Source: Diplonema papillatum | Taxonomy: Eukaryota; Euglenozoa; Diplonemea; Diplonemida; Diplonemidae | Length of the DNA stretch: 64,000 nt | Assembly: GCA_030068145.1 (NCBI GenBank) | Contig: JAPJBO010000170.1 | Location: 247,696 to 311,695, forward strand | Reading direction: 5' to 3' | Shown: positions 12,010 through 21,466 of the stretch, in pieces | How positions within the stretch are numbered: position 1 is the stretch's first letter | Layout of the letters: each line of letters begins with the position of its first letter | Notes under the pieces: model-generated | Database searches by the model: none | Told to the model about the DNA's origin: nothing | Seen by the model: only the letters and a program-made list of their open reading frames with translations | Position numbers and translations under genes: made by a program

Positions 12010-13225
12010 TATGAGACGATGCCAAAAGGGGGGGGGGGGGGGTTTGGGCAGATGTTTTCTGGTATAGTCAGATACTGGGCATGTGGGGTATAGGACTCAT
12101 ACCCCCCCAGAAACCATGTTTTCGGGCCGATTTTGGGGTCCAATGCCCTCGGAGAACCTTTTTCTGAGCGCAAAACTCAGTTGTTGTGGACTTTGAGGCC
12201 CCAGGTAGGGTTACGACTGTACAATGGCTACGGCGGCAGCACCCACCCAGAACAGGAACTTAACTCTGTTCTCAGAATGCGTGACTCGTAAATGCGTTTC
12301 GTTCGAAGAATTGGCTCAAAAATTTGCAAGGCAAGACGCACACGAAGTACGATAGGTCACAGGGCTCCATGCGGAGACACTTTAGAGCGACGAGAACCTT
12401 TCTGATGAAAGCTGCAGGAGTTGACCCGATTGCGCCCGGGGTCTCTGTACAGAGGGCGACCGACAAAGGTGACCCATGAGGCAGCAGGCATTCGACGATC
12501 TCGTGGAGGCAACCACCGACGTCGTGGGTCACGGAAAAGCTGTCGTGCACAAGACGTTCGTCGCACAAATCCTTCTAGCACAGGCTGGTGGACGAAGAAG
12601 GCCAACTAACGGCAAAGGTGTCGTACACCACGTACCGCCAGCTACGTGGTGCCCGGTTCGAACACCTGGCCGGACGTGTGCGACACCTGCAGAAGGGAAC
12701 ACGATTAACCATCGCCTTCGTGAGGTTACCAGCAGCAAACTCACTTCTTTCGATCCGACAAGCCGATTGCTGCCAATAAAAGTTGCCAATACTGCCAGAA
12801 GAACCTGGGGTCAGCTTTTTTAACAACCAGGGGCCTCGCCTCCTTGATGATTGATTTGCGTTGGACGACAGGTGACTCGATCCAACTTGGGGAACTGTTT
12901 TAGCTGGTGTACAGTGGGTTTCACACTGGATTTGCGGGTGTCACACTGGATTCCGCACTGGATTTTTGGGTGTCAGAGTACTACACGCTGGATTTGCGGG
13001 TGTCGCACACTGGATCTAGCAGGTGTGCCCGCGCCCGACACTTTGGCCGCACAGTTAACACCCCCACACGATGATCTCCGAGGGCATTTGGCCCCAAAAC
13101 CGGCCCGAAGAAATGGTTTCTGGGGGGATATGGGTCCCATACCCCACATGCCCAGTATCTTACTATGCCATAAAACATCTGCCCAAACCCCCCCCCCCCT
13201 TTTTGGCATTGTACCATATGATACC
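12010..13225. mobile_element. Inverted-repeat element with G/C-tract termini (MITE-like)
   Basis: About 145 bp at 12010-12155 (GCCAAAA followed by a run of about 16 G, then GGGCAGATGTTTTCTGG) recurs in inverted orientation at about 13068-13215, ending in a C-run and TTTTTGGC. The two arms enclose ~910 bp without a coding gene. Weaker inverted similarity extends outward by ~20-40 bp. No clean target-site duplication was found. The short ORFs on opposite strands in the arms are the same peptide encoded twice and are by-products of the inverted repeat. Confidence 0.6.
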
Positions 13226-14082
13226 TCGGCTTTTCTCTGTCGGTACTGCACGAAGCTGCGTATACATCGATACTATTGGTACATAGTATCGCAATATTAT
13301 TGCAATAGAACCATGAAAACAGAAGTTTTTGATGCCGGGGGTTCTCTCTCATTTTGCTCACAACCCCCCCTCTCGGATCGCTACGCGAATTGCGGTGCAC
13401 GGTGGAGTCCAGCCTCCGAAGCTGCAAGCGAAGCTGGAGTTAAAAAGCGGGTGCCACACCTGCTATCCGGGTGTGACTCGGCACACCTTCTTTAATTCCA
13501 GCTCCTGAGGTTGGACTTCGCCGTGTAAACGTCTCCTCCGTGTATAACTGTTTACGTTTACTCAATTCGTGGTGTATAGTGTAGGAAAAGCTGGTAAACG
13601 TTGCGGGAAGGGCACGCAATACGGCCCACAGCACAGCCTCGCTCGGCGCTCAACGACACGTTCTAAGCACGGAAGGCAGGAGTTGGTTCTGAAAAGCAAG
13701 CTCCCCAAGGGGAACGAGGGTAATATGCAGTGTTGCCAAACCCGCCACCTGGGGGGGGGTTTGCAGTTTTTGACCGGTTACATGGGATGGTTTTGGGGGG
13801 TGTGTTGTCACGTGTGGGCCACTCAAACGGCCTGGAATGAGGCACAGTGGTAGCTGCAACCCGAACTTGAATCCAATTGAACCGCGGCAAAGCCAGTCCA
13901 CAGTGTTCAGCGCTTCTTCTGGCTTCCGGGGATACAGCAGCAAAGTTCTCCGAGCACATGGCACAGGCTGGGCGGAGAATCGTTAGTTCCAGCGCCTTCG
14001 GCGCACCGTTACAAGCACCACCCCCCCCACCTATCTCTGCCTTGAACGCCGTTTCTTGAAGTTTTTTTGGCTGACCCGGTTT

Positions 14083-14111
14083 GCAGATTTAGACCGACGG
14101 TCTAAATCTGC
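14083..14111. repeat. 29-nt perfect palindrome
   Basis: Two 14-bp arms (GCAGATTTAGACCG and its exact reverse complement) flank a single A. It could form a cruciform or an RNA hairpin. No T-run follows, so there is no reason to call it a terminator. Confidence 0.85.
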
Positions 14112-14764
14112 AGCATAAACTAAGTCCCTGCCCTTCGGATTCCATCCCGACCGGCCTGGAAACCGGCATCCGATAATGTGTAACAACTCGCCTGCTGAAT
14201 GCACCGATCCCGAAAATGGATGCCTTAGCGGTCCGCCTACAGTTGGCCGAACTGGTATCACAGAGCCAGGCGTGTGTAGGAGTGCGTGGTCCACGCCGCG
14301 AAGTCGTCGAAAAAGTGCGAGGGCGTGTTCCTGGTAAAAAGTCCCATGAGATTGTTGGTATCCCGAAGGTAGTTTTCCACCTGCCTCCCGAATTGGCTAC
14401 TCTCTCGTTTCCGTTTCCGCCTACGTTTTTGCCATTTGTCAAGGAATGAAGGACAAAGGTGATACTGAAGACGTTTTCACCTGTGAGAAGTGCAGGAAGG
14501 ACACAACTGCAAGATGACAAGCAACCCGAGCTCACCTAAGGAAAGCACACTCTAGAGGAACTGTGTTGCTCAGGCTGACGTTTGTTCGACCCGAACCTTT
14601 TCGCTCAGTCCGGCGTTGCGCGAGGCTTGCGCGACCCCCCTCCCTGATGGTTTTTGATGTTGCGTTGGAAACTCAACCCGCTCGTGTACCTCCAAAACTG
14701 AGAACTCTGAGCATCGAAAAGAAAAAAAGTCGCGCGGGGATAGACCGCCGATTTTTAGAAGACC

Positions 14765-14845
14765 CTGCCCGGTGGGATCCGAACCCAGGACCCGCCGGTC
14801 GGAAACGTCAAGTACTGACGACTGCGCCACGTCACACGGAGCCAA
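14765..14845 (-). pseudogene. tRNA-like sequence (degenerate tRNA or SINE head)
   Basis: On the minus strand there is an A-box-like TGGCGCAGTCGTC and, about 40 nt later, a B-box-like GGTTCGGATCC inside a T-arm with four of five pairs. The acceptor ends do not pair, so this is not an intact tRNA. Confidence 0.45.
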
Positions 14846-15899
14846 CAACCCGAAAACCTCTTCCCTGTGCAAAGAGGTTTGGACCATTCTCCGGCTGTTT
14901 AAGTGTTGTAGAAAACTGACCGCAAGTATGAGAAGTGACCACGTCGTAGAGTGCATTGAGCCCTGTCGTTGTCCATATGGTCCCGGAAACTCTTTTGCGG
15001 TACCCCTGATACGCGCCTTCTCAGAAGTTTGTGGATCCTAACCGATTTCCACCCGCGTGCTCCACTCTCACTCGCACACTCCGTTCCATTTGCACAGCGG
15101 CACAATCGTCGTGTGCTGGAAATAAGAGTTTCCGCTATTGAAAAAAAGAGGGGTATTCGTTCCCGTTTTCGCAGTTTTTTTTAGTCTAGCTGCGTTTCCA
15201 GCTGTTCATAGATCCCTTAGAACCCCGTGTGTAAAAGTGTTAAGATGCATGCATTTCTCCTGTAGCTTTCACGAAATGAATGGTTCCACCTCCTCCATTT
15301 GCTAGTTCGATCTTTCAGCTATGCGTTGACGAGCTCAGCAGACTTGTTCAGTGTTTGCGAATCCCAAGAAAATCTTGATGATCCTTTGAATCTCACAGTA
15401 TCCCGAGGTGAGATAGGTCAAACGTCGCAGACATCAGAACAACCGCATACATAAATAAACGCGTCTCGTACGGTTTGCACAATTGCAGCAAAAATGTGGA
15501 AACGGCTCGGGTTGGTCAATACTGCAACAAGCACCCAGTCTCCACGAACAACAACCAAGAAGTAGCTGTCGTTTGCCCACGCCGGTCCAGCAGAGGAACA
15601 CAGGTGCCAAGCTCATGAACGACGATCATGATGGGCTGGAGAGGCAAAAGCCACAGATTAGTTGCGTTCTAACCTACACGATGGCTGTTGATGTCAGTCG
15701 TGTGGTAGGACACTTGGCTTCTGTGGCTGTCTGTCCTGCTCGTTCTGCTGTTACTCCACCCGTCTAATTCGCACTTTCTGGTCTCTCTATCTCTGCCCCC
15801 CCGGATTCTACTTCGTTGTTTGCTAGCTTTGTTTGCGAGGAGTCGGGGCTGCGAGACCGACAACAGAAGGGAGATGCCCGTTCAGTTCGGTGACCACTA

Positions 15900-16020
15900 T
15901 AAACGAGTGGTCGACCAGTGGTCGACCACTGCCTGACCGCTGGAAAACAAGTGGTCGACCACTGGTTCAACCACTGCCTGATAGATGGGTGACCGAGTGG
16001 TCGACCACTGGTCGACCCAT
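15900..16020. repeat. Cluster of TGGTCGACCA palindromes
   Basis: Four exact copies of the 10-bp palindrome TGGTCGACCA, plus near copies (TGGTTCAACCA, TGGTCGACCC), occur in ~120 bp, separated by TGCCTGACCG-like linkers. Such a cluster of a symmetric site could be protein-bound or simply a local duplication. Confidence 0.7.
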
Positions 16021-16554
16021 GAGTCCACTGGGTTTCCCCCCCTACGACGAAGACCAGAAGAGCCCTTCGCGCCCGTTGCCCGGGGAGGATGGCCGCGTCT
16101 GCCTGCGGACCATGCCCGTGCTGAGGTCGGACATCTTCGCGTGGTGCCAACGATGTCGTCTCGGTCCGCCTCCATTTACCGATCTCGCGCGTAGCGTGTC
16201 GGTTACGCCAGCCCCTTCGTCTTATTCCGCATGGACATTGGGCTGCTCTTCCGCCTGATCCGCAAGATCGACGGACGGACTCAGCAGAACAATGTCCCCC
16301 CATCCGGCTTGCTGACTCGTTTTATGTTGCCGCAGACGGTCCTGACGGGCTTTGCAGTGAGTTCCCAAGAAGAAGGGAGCTCCCGCCGGGTTTGCGGTAC
16401 TTTTTCCATTTCTTTTTCGGAAAAATTGCAGGATCGGCACGCCGAATAGAAGAGGTACCTCTTGTATTCGACCCCCCCCAGTAATAGTGCTTGAATGGGC
16501 AAGTACATTTGCGCCGGTAAAGACCGGCGCCCAGCGAGACTAGAGGCAGCAGTT

Positions 16555-17375
16555 GAAGTTCGGGAAACAGTAAAGTTCGGGCGAAGCTAAGTTCGGGCGA
16601 AGCAAAGTAAAGTTCTGGCGAAGCGAAGTTCTGGTGAAGCTAAGCAAAGTTCGGGAGATGCTAAGTTCGGGCGAAGCAAAAGGCTAAGTTCTGGTGAAAG
16701 CAAAGTTCGAGCGATGCTAAGTTCTGGTGAAGCAAAGTTCGGGCAAAGCAAAGCATAGTTCGGGTGAAGCTAAGTTCTGGTGAGGCTAAGTTCTGGTGAA
16801 AGCATAGTTCGGGCAAAGCAAAGTTCTGGTGAGGCAAATGGGCGATGCTAAGTTCGGGAGAAGCAAGGCAAAGTTCGGGTGAAGGCAAAGTTTGGGCGAT
16901 GCTAAGTTCTGGCGAAGCAAAGTTCGGGCGAAGCTAAGTTCTGCTGAAGCGAAGCAAAGTTCTGGTGAAGCAAAGTTCAGTCAATGCAAAGTTCGGGTGA
17001 AGCTAAGTTTTGGGGAGGCTAAGCTCTGGTGAAAGCAAAGTTCGGGCAAAGGAAAGCAAAGTTCGGGTGAAGCGAAGTTCTGGTGAAAGCAAAGTTCGGG
17101 CGAAGCAAAGCAAAGTTCGGGCGATGCTAAGTTCTGGTGAAGGCTGGGCGAAGCTGAGTCAAAGCAAAGTTCAGGCGAAGCTAAGTCAAAGCAAAGTTCG
17201 GGTGAAGCTAAGTTCTGGGGAGGCTAAGTTCTGGTGAAAGCAAAGTTCGGGCGAAGCAAAGCAAAGTTCTGGTGAAGCTAAGTTCGGGCGAAGCAAAGCT
17301 GAGTTCTGGTGAAGCTCTATTGGGCCCCTTTGGGGCGGGTAAGTTCGGCGAAGCAAGCATGAGGCTAAGTTCCGT
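16555..17375. repeat. Degenerate tandem array, unit AAGTTCGGGCGAAGC
   Basis: Dozens of 15-20 bp units alternate between AAGTTCGGGCGAAGC(A/T) and AAGTTCTGGTGAAGC, with inserted AAGCAAAG and GGCTAAG spacers. A second block lies at 17585-17760 beyond a tRNA-like segment. The frame-open peptides read from the minus strand are products of the repeat and not genes. Confidence 0.85.
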
Positions 17376-17464
17376 CCGGGCCTCAAGTATGCAAATACCC
17401 GGTGCCAAATCACGGGTCAAGAAACCCCGGGCCGGAGCGTAAAGGGTCAGGAAGTTTCACCCCC

Positions 17465-17550
17465 TGGAAATGACACCATGATGGCAGAGTGAACAACGCA
17501 AGGCTTCAGAGTGCCTGGAGGTCCCGAGTTCGAACCCGGGCGAGCCACTT
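17465..17550 (+). pseudogene. tRNA-like segment between two array blocks
   Basis: An A-box-like TGGCAGAGTGAAC, a possible anticodon hairpin (AGGC stem) and a T-arm with GAGTTCGAACCC are in tRNA order, but acceptor pairing is lacking. It sits exactly between the two blocks of the AAGTTCGGGCGAAGC array. A second T-arm-like palindromic GGGTTCGAACCC occurs at about 17885-17935. Confidence 0.45.
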
Positions 17551-18104
17551 TTCCGGTCGAACATGATTTTCGGGGTTTGTTTCGGATAACAGTAAAGTTC
17601 GGGTGAAGCTAAGTTCGGGCGAAGCCAAGCCAAGTTCGGACGAAAGCAAAGTTCGGGTGAAGCTAAGTTCTGGTGAAGCAAAGTCAAGTTCGGGCGATGC
17701 TAAGTTCTGCCTCGAAAGCATAGTGGTGAAGCAAAGTTCGGGCGATGCTTAGTACTGGTAGACTGACTCAAATTTCCCGGGGTGACCAATAACCGTGAGA
17801 CATTGAGAAACTCTGCAAAAAACGCAAATTTCGGGCACATACGACCCCGAAAACCAACAAATTCCAAAACCCATTTTCGACCGGAAAAGTGTCCTCGGCC
17901 GGGTTCGAACCCGGGCCTCCAGACGGTGGCAGACCTGAAATATAGATGCAAATAGCCCTTTTCCAGTCACGGGGCAAATAAAAACCTGGATCGAGGGAAT
18001 TGACTGGATCATATTTTTGGGCCTAAAAAAGTGCCCTCGGGCTTCGCCCGCGGACCCCCCCAAAAGTGGGGTTGGCTCGATAGAGCAATTAGCATACCTC
18101 TAGT

Positions 18105-18266
18105 CTCGGAAAAGTTTGGAAATAGTGCTGGAATGGGCAAAAAGTTTGGGCAGAGTGCTGGAATGGGCAAAAAGTTTGCAATAGTGTTGGAATGGGAAAA
18201 AAGTTTGGAAATAGTGCTGGAATGGGCAAAAAGTTTGGAAAAGGTGCTGGAATGGGAATTGGCCCG
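18105..18266 (-). repeat. CCATT-type tandem array, CCAGCAC variant, with element end
   Basis: About six ~27-bp units (GTGCTGGAATGGGCAAAAAG with TTTGGAAATA spacers) end in CTGGAATGGGAATTGGCCC. That is the reverse complement of GGGCCAATTCCCATTCCAGC, which starts a forward array at 30015. It is read as the right terminal inverted repeat of a foldback element whose left end is missing here. Confidence 0.7.
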
Positions 18267-18277
18267 CAGTGGTGGTG

Positions 18278-18388
18278 TTTTTTTTTTTTTTTTTTTTTTT
18301 TTGGAGCGCGGGACACTGTACTTGCCATGTTGGTACAGCGGGGCTGCCGGTATCCGGTTGCTTCCGGAGCGGTAGTCCAAAGAAGAGA
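18278..18388 (-). mobile_element. 3' end fragment of the R2-like retrotransposon with poly(A)
   Basis: A 25-nt T-run (18278-18302, poly(A) on the minus strand) precedes GGAGCGCGGGACACTGTAC and ~80 bp that match the 3' UTR of the copies at 52441 and 60894 with few differences. It is a severely 5'-truncated copy. A second T-run (about 18390-18412) follows and may be another insert's tail. Confidence 0.75.
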
Positions 18389-18412
18389 ATTTTTTTTTTT
18401 TTTTTTTTTGTT

Positions 18413-19125
18413 TTTTGAAGTATAGAGCTCACTAGGACAACAAACGGAGGCTGGGCCTTAGCCTTTTGAGAGGGAAACATCGGGAACATGATTGTACCTG
18501 GCCATCCTTTAGCTCCGTTAGGTCGGGAGGAGGAACGGTTTCCGGGGTGCCTTGTTGTCGGCTCCGGTTAGAAGTCCGGTTGGGGAGCTTCTTTCTGGCT
18601 CGTGCCGTGGCCCGAGAGGGGAAGTTCAGGGAGGGAATGCTGGAGCAGTTGCACGCTCTTTCGTTTTTCTTGGGGGTGGTTTCCTCCCCGTGTGTCGCCT
18701 CTTGCTGTGGTTTGCTTGGGGCTTCTCTGCTGTTTTCGTGCGGTTCTGCAGCATTCTCGTTTTCCGCACGAGCGCTGCGGCGGAGTGGGGAGGAAGTGAT
18801 GGATGTAAGAGAAGGAATGTGAAAACGGGAAAAAGGAGTAGACAAGAGGAAAAAGAAGGAATGTTTAAATGATGATGGGATGATGAGGCGTAGAGGAGGG
18901 TGTGAAGGGTAGAGCAACAGCGGAGACAAAAAAATAAAAAAAATAAAAAAAAGGTTTCAAACGTACTGTCGCCTTAGAGAGGCACATAGTACGAGTGACA
19001 TAGAAGGGAAGGAAATAGATGACGCTAATCTTTAGGGCGGTTTGTGCCTCTGCTTTGCTGTTTTGACACTGCTTTTCCTCTCATCATGCTGAGATTGTTG
19101 TGGGGCCCCCGAGAGCGTCAGACTT
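18413..19125. other. Unassigned sequence between poly(T) and poly(A)-like tracts
   Basis: Bounded left by a T-run and containing an A-rich run at about 18928-18955. A 165-codon frame on the minus strand has no recognisable domain and biased composition, so I do not call it a gene. Confidence 0.35.
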
Positions 19126-19134
19126 GTGATATTT

Positions 19135-21333
19135 ATGATGTTAAAAATAAAAAAGGTGCACCGGCTTCTCCCGGTCTGCCCGGCCTTCCAGCGGGGCAGA
19201 TGCAGGGACGCCAGGTGCCCGAATCGGCACCCGCGCCCGGGGCAGGTACGCTTTCCTGTTCACCCCCAATACCCCAACCGCTCTTTCCACCCCAAACCAA
19301 CACAACAGACAGCACAGACGACGGCCGCGCCAGCTCGGCGCAGCCAAGGCGTTCAGGCCGCCGGGCCGTTCGCGGACGACGACCTGCCGGAGGGCCCGCT
19401 GCTCCCGCAGGTGCTGACCGCCCGGCGGGAGGTCCGCCGGGCGCAAGAACGCGCGGAGGAGCTGGAAGCCCAACTCCTCCGCGAGTTCAACAGCTGGGCC
19501 CCCACCCCGGTGGAGGCTCTTTGCCTCGTGTGCGGTAGGCTCAGCACCACCGCCGGGGAGGAAGCCCAGCACCGGGCCCGGCATCGCAAGGATGCCGTGA
19601 CCCAGGGCCGCGACTCGCTCGTCGTGGCCCATGTGGCGGTGGGAGACGGGGGCCTCCGCCACATGCGCGAGCTCTGCCTGCGGTGGCAGGCGGAGAGGCC
19701 CCAGGCCCAGCCGGCTCAGGGTGGCCCCCAACAGGGCTTCCCGTTCGCGGCACCGGGCCCTTTCGGGGCCCCGCTCCAGCCCGTCCTGCAGGCGGGCCCC
19801 GCCGCCCCTCACCCTGCTCCGAGGGGGGCGGAGCAGGGTGAGGAGGCCGCCTTCGAGCGCGAGGCTTCCATGGCTCCCGCTTGCGACCGTGTCCTGTTCG
19901 TCAGCGCGTCGAACAGGACGGCGTCGTCCCCTGCTTCCCCTCGGGACGGGAGCCTGCCTCCGCCTGCGTCCCGGCCCAGGGCACTGTCGCTGCCCGGGGA
20001 CGCGGGGGTTCCTGCCGGGCTAGGCGGGGCAGACCAGGTCGTCCCCGCCGCCTCGTGCGGCGAGGGCGACCCGGTGGGTCCTGCCGCGCCCCACAGGGAG
20101 GCCGCCCCGGTCGCAGCCGGCGCAGCTCGCGACGCGGCAGACCAGGCCGGTTCCCCCGACGCTATCGAGGGGGCCGACCGGGTAGAACCCGCCGGAGCGC
20201 CGGCGGGGCGGGCGGGCGACAGGGCAGCCGACGCCCAGACCGCGGAGCGTAAGCTCCGGCGGGAGCGTCGTCGGTTCCGTCACGCCGCGGACCTGGCTGC
20301 GAGCGGATCCTCGGCTGCCGAGCCTTTCCCGGACTCCGACGAGTCGGACTCTGATGGTGAATCGGAGTCGGGCGACGTGGGGGGCCGCGGCGGAGGCGAC
20401 GATCGCGACGGGGGTGACAGGAGCGGCCCGGGCTCCGGCAACGGGGGGCCCGGGGGCGACGTGTCGCTGGCGGGCCAGCCGGCGAGCGACGCGCCGGACG
20501 CGAGCGCCGAACCCGGCCAACCGGAGGCACCCTCGGAGGCCGGCCTCGGGAACGGGTCGGCCACGAACGGCAGGTCCGGCCTGGCCGCGGCCCCAGCGGA
20601 AGTCAGCCCCAGAGAGGGGGGCGCCGGAACTGGCTTGCCGCCGGTCGCGGGGGCCGGGCCTGCCCGGAACGGCCCGTCCCCGGGGGTCGGGCCCGGCACT
20701 CCAGGGGCCGGCTTGGTCCCCGGCGACAAGCGCCCTGCGTCGCGCTCGCCGGTCGACACGCCGGCGGCCAGGCGCCGCAAGCAGCCCCACAGCGCCGAAG
20801 ACCCCCTCGCCGGGTGGGAGACGCCCCCTTCTGGCCTAGCATGGGGCACTCCGTCGGAAGCGTCGTTCCCGACAGGCAGTGCCTGGGAGGGGGCGCACCT
20901 CCCGTGCCCCAGTCCTCCCGCTCCGGGGCCGGGAGGGCCGTCAGAGACGGCGACCCCCGCCGCTGGGCCGGGCGGCAACGCTCACACCCCGGCGGGGGCA
21001 GCCTGCTCGCCGGACCCGCGCCCACCCGTCAGCCAAGCTTGTCAGAGCTTGCTGAATGCTGTGTGTGGAACACCGGGGACCCCTGCTAAGCGCCCCGCGT
21101 CCCGGTCGCCAGTTGGGACTCCGGCCTCCGTAGTCAGGCGGAAGTCGTTCGCGGGTATGGGGCGAGGCCGGGGCGCCGGTATAGCGGCGGCGGCCCGGGC
21201 CTTGGCCGCTCGGCTGGCGACTGGGCGGCGCAGCCCTTCGGCCCCTGCTTCGGCCGGCCAAGGGAGAGGCACGGCGGCGACCCCCGCACGCGCACGTCTC
21301 CCTGGGAAGGGGGGGGGACGACCCCTGCGTTGA
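19135..21333 (+). CDS. R2-like retrotransposon ORF1 (CCCH and C2H2 zinc fingers)
   Basis: N-terminal part of a non-LTR element, presumably for RNA or DNA target binding. The frame opens at GTG 19126; ATG 19135 is the first methionine. Numbered from 19126, it shows a CCCH zinc finger at about residues 18-35 (C-x7-C-x4-C-x3-H) and a classic C2H2 finger at 133-153 (C-x2-C-x12-H-x3-H), the type of N-terminal finger seen in RLE-class elements. A long Gly/Pro/Ala/Asp disordered region follows. The frame ends at TGA 21331-21333, just after a run of nine G (21309-21317). The +1 frame at that point is open and runs straight into ORF2 through two 2A-like motifs, so ORF1 and ORF2 look like one reading frame split by one base. 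Confidence 0.75.
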   Translation: MMLKIKKVHRLLPVCPAFQRGRCRDARCPNRHPRPGQVRFPVHPQYPNRSFHPKPTQQTAQTTAAPARRSQGVQAAGPFADDDLPEGPLLPQVLTARREVRRAQERAEELEAQLLREFNSWAPTPVEALCLVCGRLSTTAGEEAQHRARHRKDAVTQGRDSLVVAHVAVGDGGLRHMRELCLRWQAERPQAQPAQGGPQQGFPFAAPGPFGAPLQPVLQAGPAAPHPAPRGAEQGEEAAFEREASMAPACDRVLFVSASNRTASSPASPRDGSLPPPASRPRALSLPGDAGVPAGLGGADQVVPAASCGEGDPVGPAAPHREAAPVAAGAARDAADQAGSPDAIEGADRVEPAGAPAGRAGDRAADAQTAERKLRRERRRFRHAADLAASGSSAAEPFPDSDESDSDGESESGDVGGRGGGDDRDGGDRSGPGSGNGGPGGDVSLAGQPASDAPDASAEPGQPEAPSEAGLGNGSATNGRSGLAAAPAEVSPREGGAGTGLPPVAGAGPARNGPSPGVGPGTPGAGLVPGDKRPASRSPVDTPAARRRKQPHSAEDPLAGWETPPSGLAWGTPSEASFPTGSAWEGAHLPCPSPPAPGPGGPSETATPAAGPGGNAHTPAGAACSPDPRPPVSQACQSLLNAVCGTPGTPAKRPASRSPVGTPASVVRRKSFAGMGRGRGAGIAAAARALAARLATGRRSPSAPASAGQGRGTAATPARARLPGKGGGRPLR

Positions 21334-21466
21334 CGGAAACGTCGAGCGCAACCCGGGGCCGCTGTCGGGCCCCTCGGGGGGCTGCAGCTCCGCGGCCGTC
21401 CGAGTCCTCTCGCAAGGGCGGGGCGGGGACGATCTCTGCGTGGATGGAGACATCCACCCCAACCCA
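21332..21466 (+). other. Tandem 2A-like peptides at the ORF1/ORF2 junction
   Basis: In the ORF2 frame, two copies of a ~45-codon unit are present. Each has RGGDD(P/L)CVDG followed by NVERNPGP (21332-21361) and then DIHPNPGP (ending at about 21466). 2A peptides cause ribosomal skipping between the final Gly and Pro of NPGP; consensus D-V/I-E-x-NPGP. The first copy keeps the Glu but has Asn for Asp; the second keeps Asp and Ile but has His-Pro. Confidence 0.75.

Larger units (their letters stand above)
13226..15890. other. No supported gene; one perfect palindrome and a tRNA-like fragment
   Basis: No ORF here has a recognisable domain. The stretch includes a 29-nt perfect inverted repeat at 14083-14111 and a tRNA-like sequence at 14765-14845, listed separately. 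The rest is unremarkable. Confidence 0.4.

Noticed and set aside
16661-17721. Minus-strand frames with repeated ASPELCFTRT peptides
   Set aside because: By-products of the AAGTTCGGGCGAAGC array.
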